From Eubacterium limosum (lineage in GTDB: Bacteria; Bacillota; Clostridia; Eubacteriales; Eubacteriaceae), in assembly GCF_000807675.2 (NCBI RefSeq), contig NZ_CP019962.1, positions 1,302,001 to 1,366,000 on the forward strand: a stretch of 64,000 nt of DNA, written 5' to 3'. Shown in pieces: positions 19,982 through 26,976 of this stretch (its first letter is position 1; each line of letters starts with the position of its first letter). A program made the position numbers and the translations under genes. Under the pieces are notes generated by a model that had not been told where the DNA came from, did no database searches, and saw only the letters and a program-made list of their open reading frames with translations.

Positions 19982-20626
19982 ATGTTAGAAATGTTAATCA
20001 ATGCCATCGAGGAGCTGGATGAAGAAAAAGTTCTAAAGATTGTGAAACGCTGTGTGGCGGCGGGGACGCCGCCCAAGGATATCTGGATGGCCCTCAATAA
20101 GGGGCTGGAAAAGGTCGGTCTGCGCTATGAGACCGGCGAGTACTCCATCGCGGACCTCATGGTCGTGGGCATTATTTTTGAAAATGTGCTGGAGTACACC
20201 AATATGTGTGATATTTACGACAGCATCGAAGCCGGGGAGTTTGGAAAGACCATGCTGTTAGGTACGGTCGAGGGGGATATCCATGACATCGGCAAGTCGA
20301 TTTTTAAGGGCGCCATGCAGGCCGGCGGGTTCATTGTCAGGGACCTGGGTGTGGATGTCAAGGCCCAGGATTTTGTGGAGGCTGCCAGGAAGTACAAGTG
20401 TGAGATCATCGGTCTGAGCGCTGTGCTCACCGACTGTATCCTCTCGGTCAAGGAAGTGGTGGACGCCTTTGTGGACGCGGGCATGCGGGACCAGGTCAAG
20501 ATCATCATCGGCGGCTGTGTGGCCAACAAAACCGTCAGTGATTTCGTGGGTGCTGACGCCTACACCAAATCGGCCATCAAAGGGGTGGAAATCTGTCAGG
20601 GATGGTTAAAAGATGAGCAAAAATGA
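19982..20626 (+). CDS. Corrinoid methyl-carrier protein (MtbC/MttC type)
   Basis: 214 residues. An N-terminal helical cap domain (residues about 1-85) is followed by a Rossmann-like B12-binding domain with GDIHDIGKSIF, whose histidine replaces the lower axial ligand of cobalt, near residue 98; later SAVLTD and GGC segments complete the pocket. The protein carries a methyl group from a substrate-specific methyltransferase to a tetrahydrofolate-linked partner. The best candidate methyl donor enzyme is the MttB homologue at 23565. GGAGAG precedes the ATG. The following GntR gene overlaps it by 14 bases. Confidence 0.93.
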   Translation: MLEMLINAIEELDEEKVLKIVKRCVAAGTPPKDIWMALNKGLEKVGLRYETGEYSIADLMVVGIIFENVLEYTNMCDIYDSIEAGEFGKTMLLGTVEGDIHDIGKSIFKGAMQAGGFIVRDLGVDVKAQDFVEAARKYKCEIIGLSAVLTDCILSVKEVVDAFVDAGMRDQVKIIIGGCVANKTVSDFVGADAYTKSAIKGVEICQGWLKDEQK

Positions 20627-21338
20627 AGTCAAATACCTCAATATTGCCGATTCCATTAAGATCAAGATCCTCAGCAACATCTATAAACCCGGCGACCTGC
20701 TGCCATCGGAGAACAGCCTCTGTGAGGAGTACGCCGTCAGCCGCATGACCATCCGCAAAGCCATCGAGGTGCTCATCGGCGAGGGGTACCTGATGTCGTC
20801 CCCGGGCAAGGGGACCTATGTGCGGGAGTACTCTCTGAATAAATTTGAGGTGGGCTTTCAAATTGATGAGATCATCCACGGGGGATACAGCCACGCCAAG
20901 CTCATCCATGCCAAAATCATGGCGCCCACCATCGAGCTGGTCTACCACCTCCAGGTGGCCCCCAAGACTAAGATCGTCTGTATCCGCTCCATGCTGTTCC
21001 AGGGGGAGCGGCCTGTGGCCCTGGATGAGAAGTACATTCCTTATTTTCCGGGCATGAACATCAAGGAGGACAGCTTCAGCTACCGCGATATGGTCAGCAT
21101 TATCTTTGGTGAGAACTACGGCTTTGGCTACTGGGAGGAGATTTTTGTCACCGGTGTGATGACCGACGCCGAGATCGGCGCTTTTTTCGAGGAAATGACC
21201 GGGGAGCCCCGGAAAAAGCAGAAATTTATGATGCTCTTTGAGCAGAAGTTGTACGATTCTGACGATATTCCCATTGGCTACGGCAAGCTGTATGTGGAGA
21301 GCGATTTGTGCCGCCTCCGCGGCAATTCCAGAGTGTAG
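20613..21338 (+). CDS. GntR-family regulator with UTRA ligand domain (HutC type), first copy
   Basis: 241 residues. Winged helix-turn-helix at about 10-75 (YAVSRMTIRKAIEVLIGEGYLMSSPGKGTYV is typical), then a UTRA effector-binding domain to the C-terminus. It overlaps the corrinoid-protein gene by 14 bases, so the two are translationally coupled. It probably senses the substrate or product of the methyl-transfer module and binds the site repeated at 19633 and 22170; this is inferred from position only. Confidence 0.88.
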   Translation: MSKNEVKYLNIADSIKIKILSNIYKPGDLLPSENSLCEEYAVSRMTIRKAIEVLIGEGYLMSSPGKGTYVREYSLNKFEVGFQIDEIIHGGYSHAKLIHAKIMAPTIELVYHLQVAPKTKIVCIRSMLFQGERPVALDEKYIPYFPGMNIKEDSFSYRDMVSIIFGENYGFGYWEEIFVTGVMTDAEIGAFFEEMTGEPRKKQKFMMLFEQKLYDSDDIPIGYGKLYVESDLCRLRGNSRV

Positions 21339-21347
21339 AGGTGTGCT

Positions 21348-22031
21348 GTGAAGACCTATGAATTTATTCTGAACGATATTCAGGCCAAAATTGAAAAGGG
21401 CGATTACAAGCCTGAGGAACAGCTCCCCTCGCTGCGGGAGTTCTCGAAAATCTACACGACCACACCGGTCACGGTAAAGAAGAGCCTGGCGATTCTGGAG
21501 GAGCGCGGTTATGTGTATGTGGTGGACCGAAAGGGCTTCTTTGTGAGCTCGAGCAACCATAAAACCTACACTATGATCTTTCATGAGACCAAGAGCATCG
21601 ACCACCTGACTGACATCCGCCTTGAGAAGATCGAGGAGGTGAGCGGCGGGGCCCTGCGGGAGCGGTTTGGCATGGATGTGCCGCCCCAGACCCGCTGCCT
21701 GCGGGCCGTACGGATTCTCTACAACCGGGACATGCCCATTGGCCTGGATGTCAAGTATATTATCCACAATGTCCGGAGCGCCTCGCCGGTCCGAAACCCG
21801 GAGCGGCTCATGGATTCGCTGAACCTGGTGCTGGGCAATTACGACATTTACAAGGAACTTGAGATCACGCTCATGACGGACAACGCCCCGGTCCGGGACA
21901 CGCTGTTCATTGACGCCGATGACGGTGTCTTTGAGTTTAAGCAGACCTACCGCACCGAGAACGGCCAGCTCGTCGGGGTGTCAGAAACCTATGTGCCCTG
22001 CGAGGAAATGCAGTTAAAAATGAAATATTAA
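21348..22031 (+). CDS. GntR-family regulator with UTRA-like domain, second copy
   Basis: 227 residues, GTG start 9 bases after the preceding regulator. Winged HTH at about 5-68 (PSLREFSKIYTTTPVTVKKSLAILEERGY), then a UTRA-like effector domain ending in VSETYVPCEEMQLKMKY. It is clearly diverged from its neighbour, so the two may recognise different ligands or act as a pair. A GTATCG-palindrome terminator closes the operon five bases downstream. Confidence 0.85.
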   Translation: MKTYEFILNDIQAKIEKGDYKPEEQLPSLREFSKIYTTTPVTVKKSLAILEERGYVYVVDRKGFFVSSSNHKTYTMIFHETKSIDHLTDIRLEKIEEVSGGALRERFGMDVPPQTRCLRAVRILYNRDMPIGLDVKYIIHNVRSASPVRNPERLMDSLNLVLGNYDIYKELEITLMTDNAPVRDTLFIDADDGVFEFKQTYRTENGQLVGVSETYVPCEEMQLKMKY

Positions 22032-22035
22032 AGGG

Positions 22036-22066
22036 AAAGGGTATCGCCGCGATACCCTTTGTTTTT
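22036..22066 (+). terminator. Terminator built on the GTATCG palindrome
   Basis: Eleven-base-pair stem (22036-22046 with 22050-22060), loop CCG, then GTTTTT. It ends the corrinoid/GntR/GntR operon. Confidence 0.9.
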
Positions 22067-22140
22067 GTACAGGTGACCTTCATTATTTTATTGATATATA
22101 CAGTTATATGATCTGTTATATATTTTTTGATCAAATTCTA

Positions 22141-22204
22141 TTGACAGAAACCGTTGCACGTGTTATAGTTGTAGCATACTTGTATATGACACATGGTCCG
22201 GACC
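22141..22204 (+). promoter_or_regulatory. Promoter and operators of the MFS/MttB operon
   Basis: TTGACA (22141-22146), 17 bases, TATAGT (22164-22169). Directly after the -10 is TGTAGCATACTTGT (22170-22183), the inverted counterpart of the site at 19633 (13 of 14 bases). A perfect 10-bp palindrome GGTCCGGACC follows at 22195-22204. Both are well placed for repressor binding. Confidence 0.65.
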
Positions 22205-22235
22205 CAAGTGTTATCAGTTTTTATGGAGGGGAAAA

Positions 22236-23528
22236 ATGAATAAAAACGAAGTGACAAACGAAAGCATCAGCGGCTTTACCCGGAACGCGGTAATCGGTAT
22301 TATCAGCTCCGGTGCGGTAGTAGTTTATCTGACATTCCTGATCCGGTACGTCTTTTACGAACCGGTTTTACAGAGTCTCGCACTCTCAAACGAACAGCTT
22401 GGTGTGCTCTATGGCCTTTATGGCACAACGGCCATGATTTCTTACCTGCCTGGCGGTATTCTGGCAGACAAAATTCGCGTCAAATACCTGGCGACTGCCG
22501 GCTTTGGTCTTTCTGCAATTTTAACTTTCTGGTACGCGACACTGCCGAGCTATGAGACACTGAAGGTGATCTTCCTGCTCATGGGGGTCTGCACGACCTT
22601 TATTTACTGGGGCGTCCGCTATAAGGGCATCCGCCTTGTCAGCACAGACAACACCTATTCCAGAAATATCGGCATCAGCTACGGGATCGTCGGGATTCTC
22701 GGCTTAGTGGTCAACTTTATCTCCATGTGGATCTTCGACCTCTTTGCGGATCCGGCTTCCGGCTTCAACATGGTGCTCATGTTCTACGCATTCTTAAACA
22801 TCGCCTTTGCCGTGGCATCTTTCTTCCTGATTCCGAAATTTGAAGGCGAAATCATCAAAACAAAGAAAAAATTCGATTTATCTGAGCTGGTGGCAGCCGT
22901 TAAGCACCCTGGTGTATGGCTGACAACCCTGTGTATGTTCTTTACCTATACGGTTTATACCTCCCTCAGCTATACGGTGCCTTACGTACAGGCTGTATTT
23001 GGCGCCAGCGTCGCTATGGCTGCGCTTATGGGCAATATCCGTATGTACGGTACTTCGCTCTTTTCGTCACCGATCATCGGGGCCCTCGCGACAAAGATCA
23101 AATCGCCGGCCAAAACCATTCTGCTGTGTATGGCCATCACGGCCATCTGCCTCTTTGTCATTGTTCTGGCGCCGCAGACCGCAGGCTTTATGATTCCGGC
23201 CATTATCCTGATCATGATTCTGTCCTTCTTCTTAAGCGGGGCATATGGGGTTGAATCCTCTCTGTTCACAGAAACCAAGGTACCGGCAGCCATCTTCGGC
23301 TCTGCCTCTGGTATTCTGTCACTGATCGGCTTCCTGCCAGATATGTTCGTATCACCGATCGCCGGTAAATGGCTGGACAGCTATGGAAACCAGGCCTATA
23401 CCTATATCTTCATCGCCCTGGGCGTCAGCGCGATCCTGTCCATGGGCTGCGCGCTGCTGGTACTGGTCTACAATAAGAAAAAAGGGATCTCAATCGAAGA
23501 ACCCGCTGAAGAAACACAGGCATCATAA
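22236..23528 (+). CDS. MFS transporter, likely for the methylated substrate or its product
   Basis: 430 residues with about twelve hydrophobic segments and the MFS motif-A region LPGGILADKIRVKYL between segments 2 and 3. It resembles the oxalate/formate-antiporter-like branch of the major facilitator superfamily. It is the first gene of an operon whose next gene is an MttB-type methyltransferase, 36 bases on, and it shares an operator with the corrinoid-protein operon. It probably moves the methylated substrate in or the demethylated product out; direction and substrate cannot be read from sequence. Confidence 0.82.
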   Translation: MNKNEVTNESISGFTRNAVIGIISSGAVVVYLTFLIRYVFYEPVLQSLALSNEQLGVLYGLYGTTAMISYLPGGILADKIRVKYLATAGFGLSAILTFWYATLPSYETLKVIFLLMGVCTTFIYWGVRYKGIRLVSTDNTYSRNIGISYGIVGILGLVVNFISMWIFDLFADPASGFNMVLMFYAFLNIAFAVASFFLIPKFEGEIIKTKKKFDLSELVAAVKHPGVWLTTLCMFFTYTVYTSLSYTVPYVQAVFGASVAMAALMGNIRMYGTSLFSSPIIGALATKIKSPAKTILLCMAITAICLFVIVLAPQTAGFMIPAIILIMILSFFLSGAYGVESSLFTETKVPAAIFGSASGILSLIGFLPDMFVSPIAGKWLDSYGNQAYTYIFIALGVSAILSMGCALLVLVYNKKKGISIEEPAEETQAS

Positions 23529-23564
23529 GAAAACAACTAGGGAACTTGAAGGAGAGAATAACAT

Positions 23565-24971
23565 ATGGAACTTGAAAAACTGTTTTTACAGGCTAAGGAT
23601 GTTGAATTTATTCACGAACAGTCCGCAAAATTACTGAAGGAAACCGGCTGCGTGTTTGAGGATGACCGCGCAATCGAAATTTTCAAAAAACACGGTGCCA
23701 CTGTGGATGGCTACACCGTTCATTTTACCGATGAACTCATTGCCAAGGGCCTGTCCACCGTCAGCCAGGAATTTGATATCCTGCGTCCGGACGGCACCAG
23801 CTATCACATGGGCGGGGGAAGCCTCACCATGGCCACAGCCGGCAGTCCACCGTACGTGATGGAAAACGGCGAGTTCCGTTTTGCCGAAATGCACGACTAT
23901 GTCGATATCTGCAAGCTGGTACAGACCAGTGACTGCATTGACATGACCCATCTTCTCCTCTGCGATACCTATGACGTCCCGAGAGAAGACCGCTCCTACA
24001 ACATGGCCGCCGCGCTGCTGAACTACACAACACTGCCGATTTCACTGACAGCGCTGGCAACCAAGCTGCACGATTCCGGCACAGTGGCCACCAATGTGGT
24101 TAAAATGGTACAGGATTTCGTGGATGTCCATGACAAATATGTGGCGGTTGGCTGTATCAGCCCAATCTCACCGCTGGCATGGGTTAAGGACAGCCTGGAT
24201 GCCATGTTTGCCTACTGTGAGCTGAACCAGCCCATGCAGCTGGCAACCTGCTCACTGCCGGTACTCACGAGTCCTGCCTCCATTCTGGGCACCATTATCC
24301 AGAACAATGCAGAGCTGCTGGCCGTTACCGTGCTTATCCAGCTCATCAAACCGGGTCTGCCGATTTTCTACGGCAGCACCTCCACTTCCACAAACCTGAG
24401 AGCAGTATCCATGGCTCTGGGCAACAGTGAAACAGCCCTGATCTCTTTGGCGAGCGCCGCCATGGCCAAACATTACAGAATGCCGTTCAGAACCTCCGGC
24501 GCCCTCAACGACGCCATTGATGTTGACTACCAGGCAGGGGTTGAATCCACCCTCAACCTGATGAGCGGCACCCTCAGCAGCACAGACCTGATCTTCTTCA
24601 GCTGCGGGATGCTCAGCGGATTTAATGTCAGCTCTCTGGAAAAATATGTGGCGGATGAACAGCTCATCAAGATGCTGAAACGCATGACCCAGGGGATTGC
24701 CATTGACTACAATAAAGATTATACTAAAGAGATCAGCAAGGTCGGCCCGAGAGGCAACTTCATGTCTGGCCGTACCCCCAAGGAATACCGCAACGAGCAC
24801 TATGTGCCCGATATGTTTGTGAAGGTAGACTACAACACCTGGCAGACAGAGGATAAAAAATCCGTCAAAGAAAAGGCATCCGAAAAGGTAGCTGAACGCC
24901 TAGCTGCCTATCAGGAACCGGAAAAGACACCGGAACAGATGAAAGTCATTGAAAAATATTTAATTAAGTAA
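23565..24971 (+). CDS. MttB-superfamily (non-pyrrolysine) corrinoid methyltransferase
   Basis: 468 residues, alignable by eye to MttB-like proteins from EFIHEQSAKLLKETGCVFEDD at the N-terminus through the glycine-rich GGGSLTMATAGSPPY region to a C-terminal helical tail. The frame is uninterrupted, so it lacks the in-frame amber (pyrrolysine) codon of true trimethylamine methyltransferases. Non-Pyl members characterised in Eubacterium and other bacteria demethylate quaternary amines such as glycine betaine, proline betaine, carnitine or gamma-butyrobetaine. Its partner should be the corrinoid protein at 19982. The BCCT carrier downstream supports a quaternary-ammonium substrate. AAGGAGAG precedes the ATG. 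Confidence 0.88.
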   Translation: MELEKLFLQAKDVEFIHEQSAKLLKETGCVFEDDRAIEIFKKHGATVDGYTVHFTDELIAKGLSTVSQEFDILRPDGTSYHMGGGSLTMATAGSPPYVMENGEFRFAEMHDYVDICKLVQTSDCIDMTHLLLCDTYDVPREDRSYNMAAALLNYTTLPISLTALATKLHDSGTVATNVVKMVQDFVDVHDKYVAVGCISPISPLAWVKDSLDAMFAYCELNQPMQLATCSLPVLTSPASILGTIIQNNAELLAVTVLIQLIKPGLPIFYGSTSTSTNLRAVSMALGNSETALISLASAAMAKHYRMPFRTSGALNDAIDVDYQAGVESTLNLMSGTLSSTDLIFFSCGMLSGFNVSSLEKYVADEQLIKMLKRMTQGIAIDYNKDYTKEISKVGPRGNFMSGRTPKEYRNEHYVPDMFVKVDYNTWQTEDKKSVKEKASEKVAERLAAYQEPEKTPEQMKVIEKYLIK

Positions 24972-24978
24972 ACGGCAT

Positions 24979-25016
24979 AGACGGGCGCGCAACAGGCAAG
25001 CCCGTCTTTGTTTTTT
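24979..25016 (+). terminator. Terminator between MttB homologue and BCCT gene
   Basis: An eight-base-pair stem (24979-24986 with 25000-25007), 13-base loop, then a T-rich run. The loop is long, so some read-through into the BCCT gene is likely. Confidence 0.75.
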
Positions 25017-25040
25017 GAATTTAAGAAACGGAAGTGGAAT

Positions 25041-26573
25041 ATGGACCCGCAAAAAAACAAAATCCCCATTGATAAAACCATTTTTTTCGGCGCGCTGCTG
25101 CTCATGCTCCTGGTATCTGCGGCCTGCCTTGCCTTTCCGGAACAGGCGCTCTCTGTATCCGGTGTGCTCAGGAACTTTGTCATCACAAAATTTGACTGGT
25201 TTTTCCTGCTTTTCGGGCTGGGGGTGTTCATTGTCTGTATTGTGGTGGGCTGCAGCCGGTTCGGCAAGATCCGCCTTGGCGGCGAGGGGGAGCCGCCAGC
25301 CTACAGCTTCTACAGCTGGCTGGCCATGATTTTCTTTTCAGCCATTGGCTCCTCTGCTATCCTCTGGTCCGTGTGCGAGCCGCTGAATTATATCGAGTCG
25401 CCACCCTTTGGCTATGAGCCCTACTCCCTTGAGGCCTTTAACATGGCCATTCCCTACGGCCTTTTTCACTGGGGGCCTGTGGCCTGGTCCTTTTACGCGC
25501 TGTCCGGACTGGTGGTCTCCTATTATTTTCTGGTGCTGAAGCGCAGGAACCTGAAAATATCCGGCGTAATGACCGACCTGATCGGTGAGAAGGCCGCGAA
25601 AGGCGTTCCGGGCAAGGCCATTGACATCGTGACGATTTTTGCGACCTTCTGCACCTTTGCGCCGGCCCTCGGCTTAGGGGTGCCCCTGCTCTCAGTGCTC
25701 ATCTGTAAGATTACCGGGCTGCCGGACACCACTGAGCTTCAGGTGGTGGTGCTGGTGGTCTGGATGTTTATTTTCTCCATCAGCGTTTACCGTGGGCTGG
25801 ACAAGGGCATCAAGATTCTCAGCGACATTAACATGTATCTGCTCATTGGCGTCATACTGTTTATCTTTTTTGCCAGCGGCGCCCGCTATATTCTGGCGGC
25901 CTCGGTCGAGGAATTCGGGACTCTGCTCAGCAATTTCCTCCGCATGAACAGCTACAGCGACGTGTTCGGCGGCGGAACCTTTGCCCAGGACTGGACGGTT
26001 TTTTACTGGAGCTGGTGGGTGGCCTCTGTGCCCTTTATGGCTATTTTTATCGCCAGGGTATCCAAGGGGCGTACAGTCCGCGAACTGGTTTTCGGCATCA
26101 TGGGCGCCGGCTCGGCCGGTACCATGGCGATTTTCTGCGTGCTGGGCAATTACGCCCTCAAGCTGCAGAGCAGCGGCGTGGTGGATCTGGCAAAGATCAA
26201 CGCCGAACAGGGGAGCAATTATGCGGTGCTCGCCATGCTGGACCAGCTGCCCTTTAAAAACGTGATCATTGTGGGCGTGATCCTTCTGTACTTTGTTTTC
26301 CTGGCCACCTGTGTGGATTCCTGCGCCTTCACCATGGGCTGTATCGCGTCAAAGGAGATGACCGATATCAGCCAGCCGGCCCGCTGGAACCGCCTGTCCT
26401 GGTCCATCGCCATCGCCGTTCTCGGTGTGGCAGTGCTGAAGCTCGGCGGCGGCATCAACGCCCTGCAGACCTTTGTCATTGTCGTGGGCCTGCCCTCAGC
26501 CATTCTGACCATTGCCATGACCGTTTTGCTGTTCCGGTGGCTGAAAAAGAGAGACATAAAAGAAAAGCCGTAA
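25041..26573 (+). CDS. BCCT-family betaine/carnitine/choline transporter
   Basis: 510 residues with about twelve membrane segments. The signature region FYWSWWVASVPFMAIFIARVSKGRTVREL sits near residue 320, and the aromatic substrate box includes HWGPVAWSFYALSG. BCCT carriers import trimethylammonium compounds by sodium or proton symport or substrate/product exchange. The ATG at 25041 is chosen because an in-frame TTG at 25008 lies inside the upstream terminator's T-tract. It ends the methyl-transfer module and is followed by a strong terminator. Confidence 0.92.
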   Translation: MDPQKNKIPIDKTIFFGALLLMLLVSAACLAFPEQALSVSGVLRNFVITKFDWFFLLFGLGVFIVCIVVGCSRFGKIRLGGEGEPPAYSFYSWLAMIFFSAIGSSAILWSVCEPLNYIESPPFGYEPYSLEAFNMAIPYGLFHWGPVAWSFYALSGLVVSYYFLVLKRRNLKISGVMTDLIGEKAAKGVPGKAIDIVTIFATFCTFAPALGLGVPLLSVLICKITGLPDTTELQVVVLVVWMFIFSISVYRGLDKGIKILSDINMYLLIGVILFIFFASGARYILAASVEEFGTLLSNFLRMNSYSDVFGGGTFAQDWTVFYWSWWVASVPFMAIFIARVSKGRTVRELVFGIMGAGSAGTMAIFCVLGNYALKLQSSGVVDLAKINAEQGSNYAVLAMLDQLPFKNVIIVGVILLYFVFLATCVDSCAFTMGCIASKEMTDISQPARWNRLSWSIAIAVLGVAVLKLGGGINALQTFVIVVGLPSAILTIAMTVLLFRWLKKRDIKEKP

Positions 26574-26578
26574 GCTTC

Positions 26579-26610
26579 AACCCGTATCGCCGCGATACGG
26601 GTTGTTTTTT
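26579..26610 (+). terminator. BCCT terminator built on the GTATCG palindrome
   Basis: Eleven-base-pair stem (26579-26589 with 26593-26603), loop CCG, then GTTTTTT. Confidence 0.9.
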
Positions 26611-26879
26611 GGTACGGTTTCAAACGCACCATACCCCTTGGTGGAAGGAACTAAAGGCGAGGCCCTGTCTTTCATCCAGATGAGAAAAAGCATCCAGGCG
26701 ATGGGGTGACGGCCATGAATCGAGACTTTTGTTTGGAACAGCCGGACAGGGATGAGTGGCTTATGATCGTTTGATAAGAATGCTTCTGAGTTTTTTCTGT
26801 CTGCAGGACGGCTTTTTCTCCCTTAGGTGAAAGACGCCGCCTTTTGGGCTTTGCGGTATGGTCTGAAACGCACCGTACC
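26611..26879. repeat. Intergenic segment bracketed by two 25-bp palindromes
   Basis: The palindromes at 26611-26635 and 26855-26879 share GGTAYGGTYT...CGCACCRTACC and resemble the nadE/plsC terminator core at 18043. Between them is a stretch with ATCCAGAT...TCCAGGCG (about 26671-26700) that recurs, degenerate, near 19850. No gene is visible. Confidence 0.45.
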
Positions 26880-26916
26880 AAACAACTAAAAATAAAGATA
26901 AATTTTTGATTTCTGC

Positions 26917-26955
26917 TTGACTTTCTCAAAGAATAAATATACCCTATAGGGGTAT
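26917..26955 (+). promoter_or_regulatory. Promoter with CsoR-like operator for the metal ATPase
   Basis: TTGACT (26917-26922), with the expected -10 position overlapped by a near-perfect palindrome, ATACCC-TATA-GGGGTAT (26939-26955). G/C tracts around a central TATA match the operators of CsoR/RcnR-family metal-sensing repressors. AAGGAGG and the ATG follow within 25 bases. Confidence 0.6.
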
Positions 26956-26976
26956 AGAGTAAGTAAGGAGGAAATC

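Noticed and set aside
23565-24971. Pyrrolysine-containing trimethylamine methyltransferase
   Set aside because: The frame has no internal TAG codon and no pyl genes are in the window, so it belongs to the non-Pyl MttB group.
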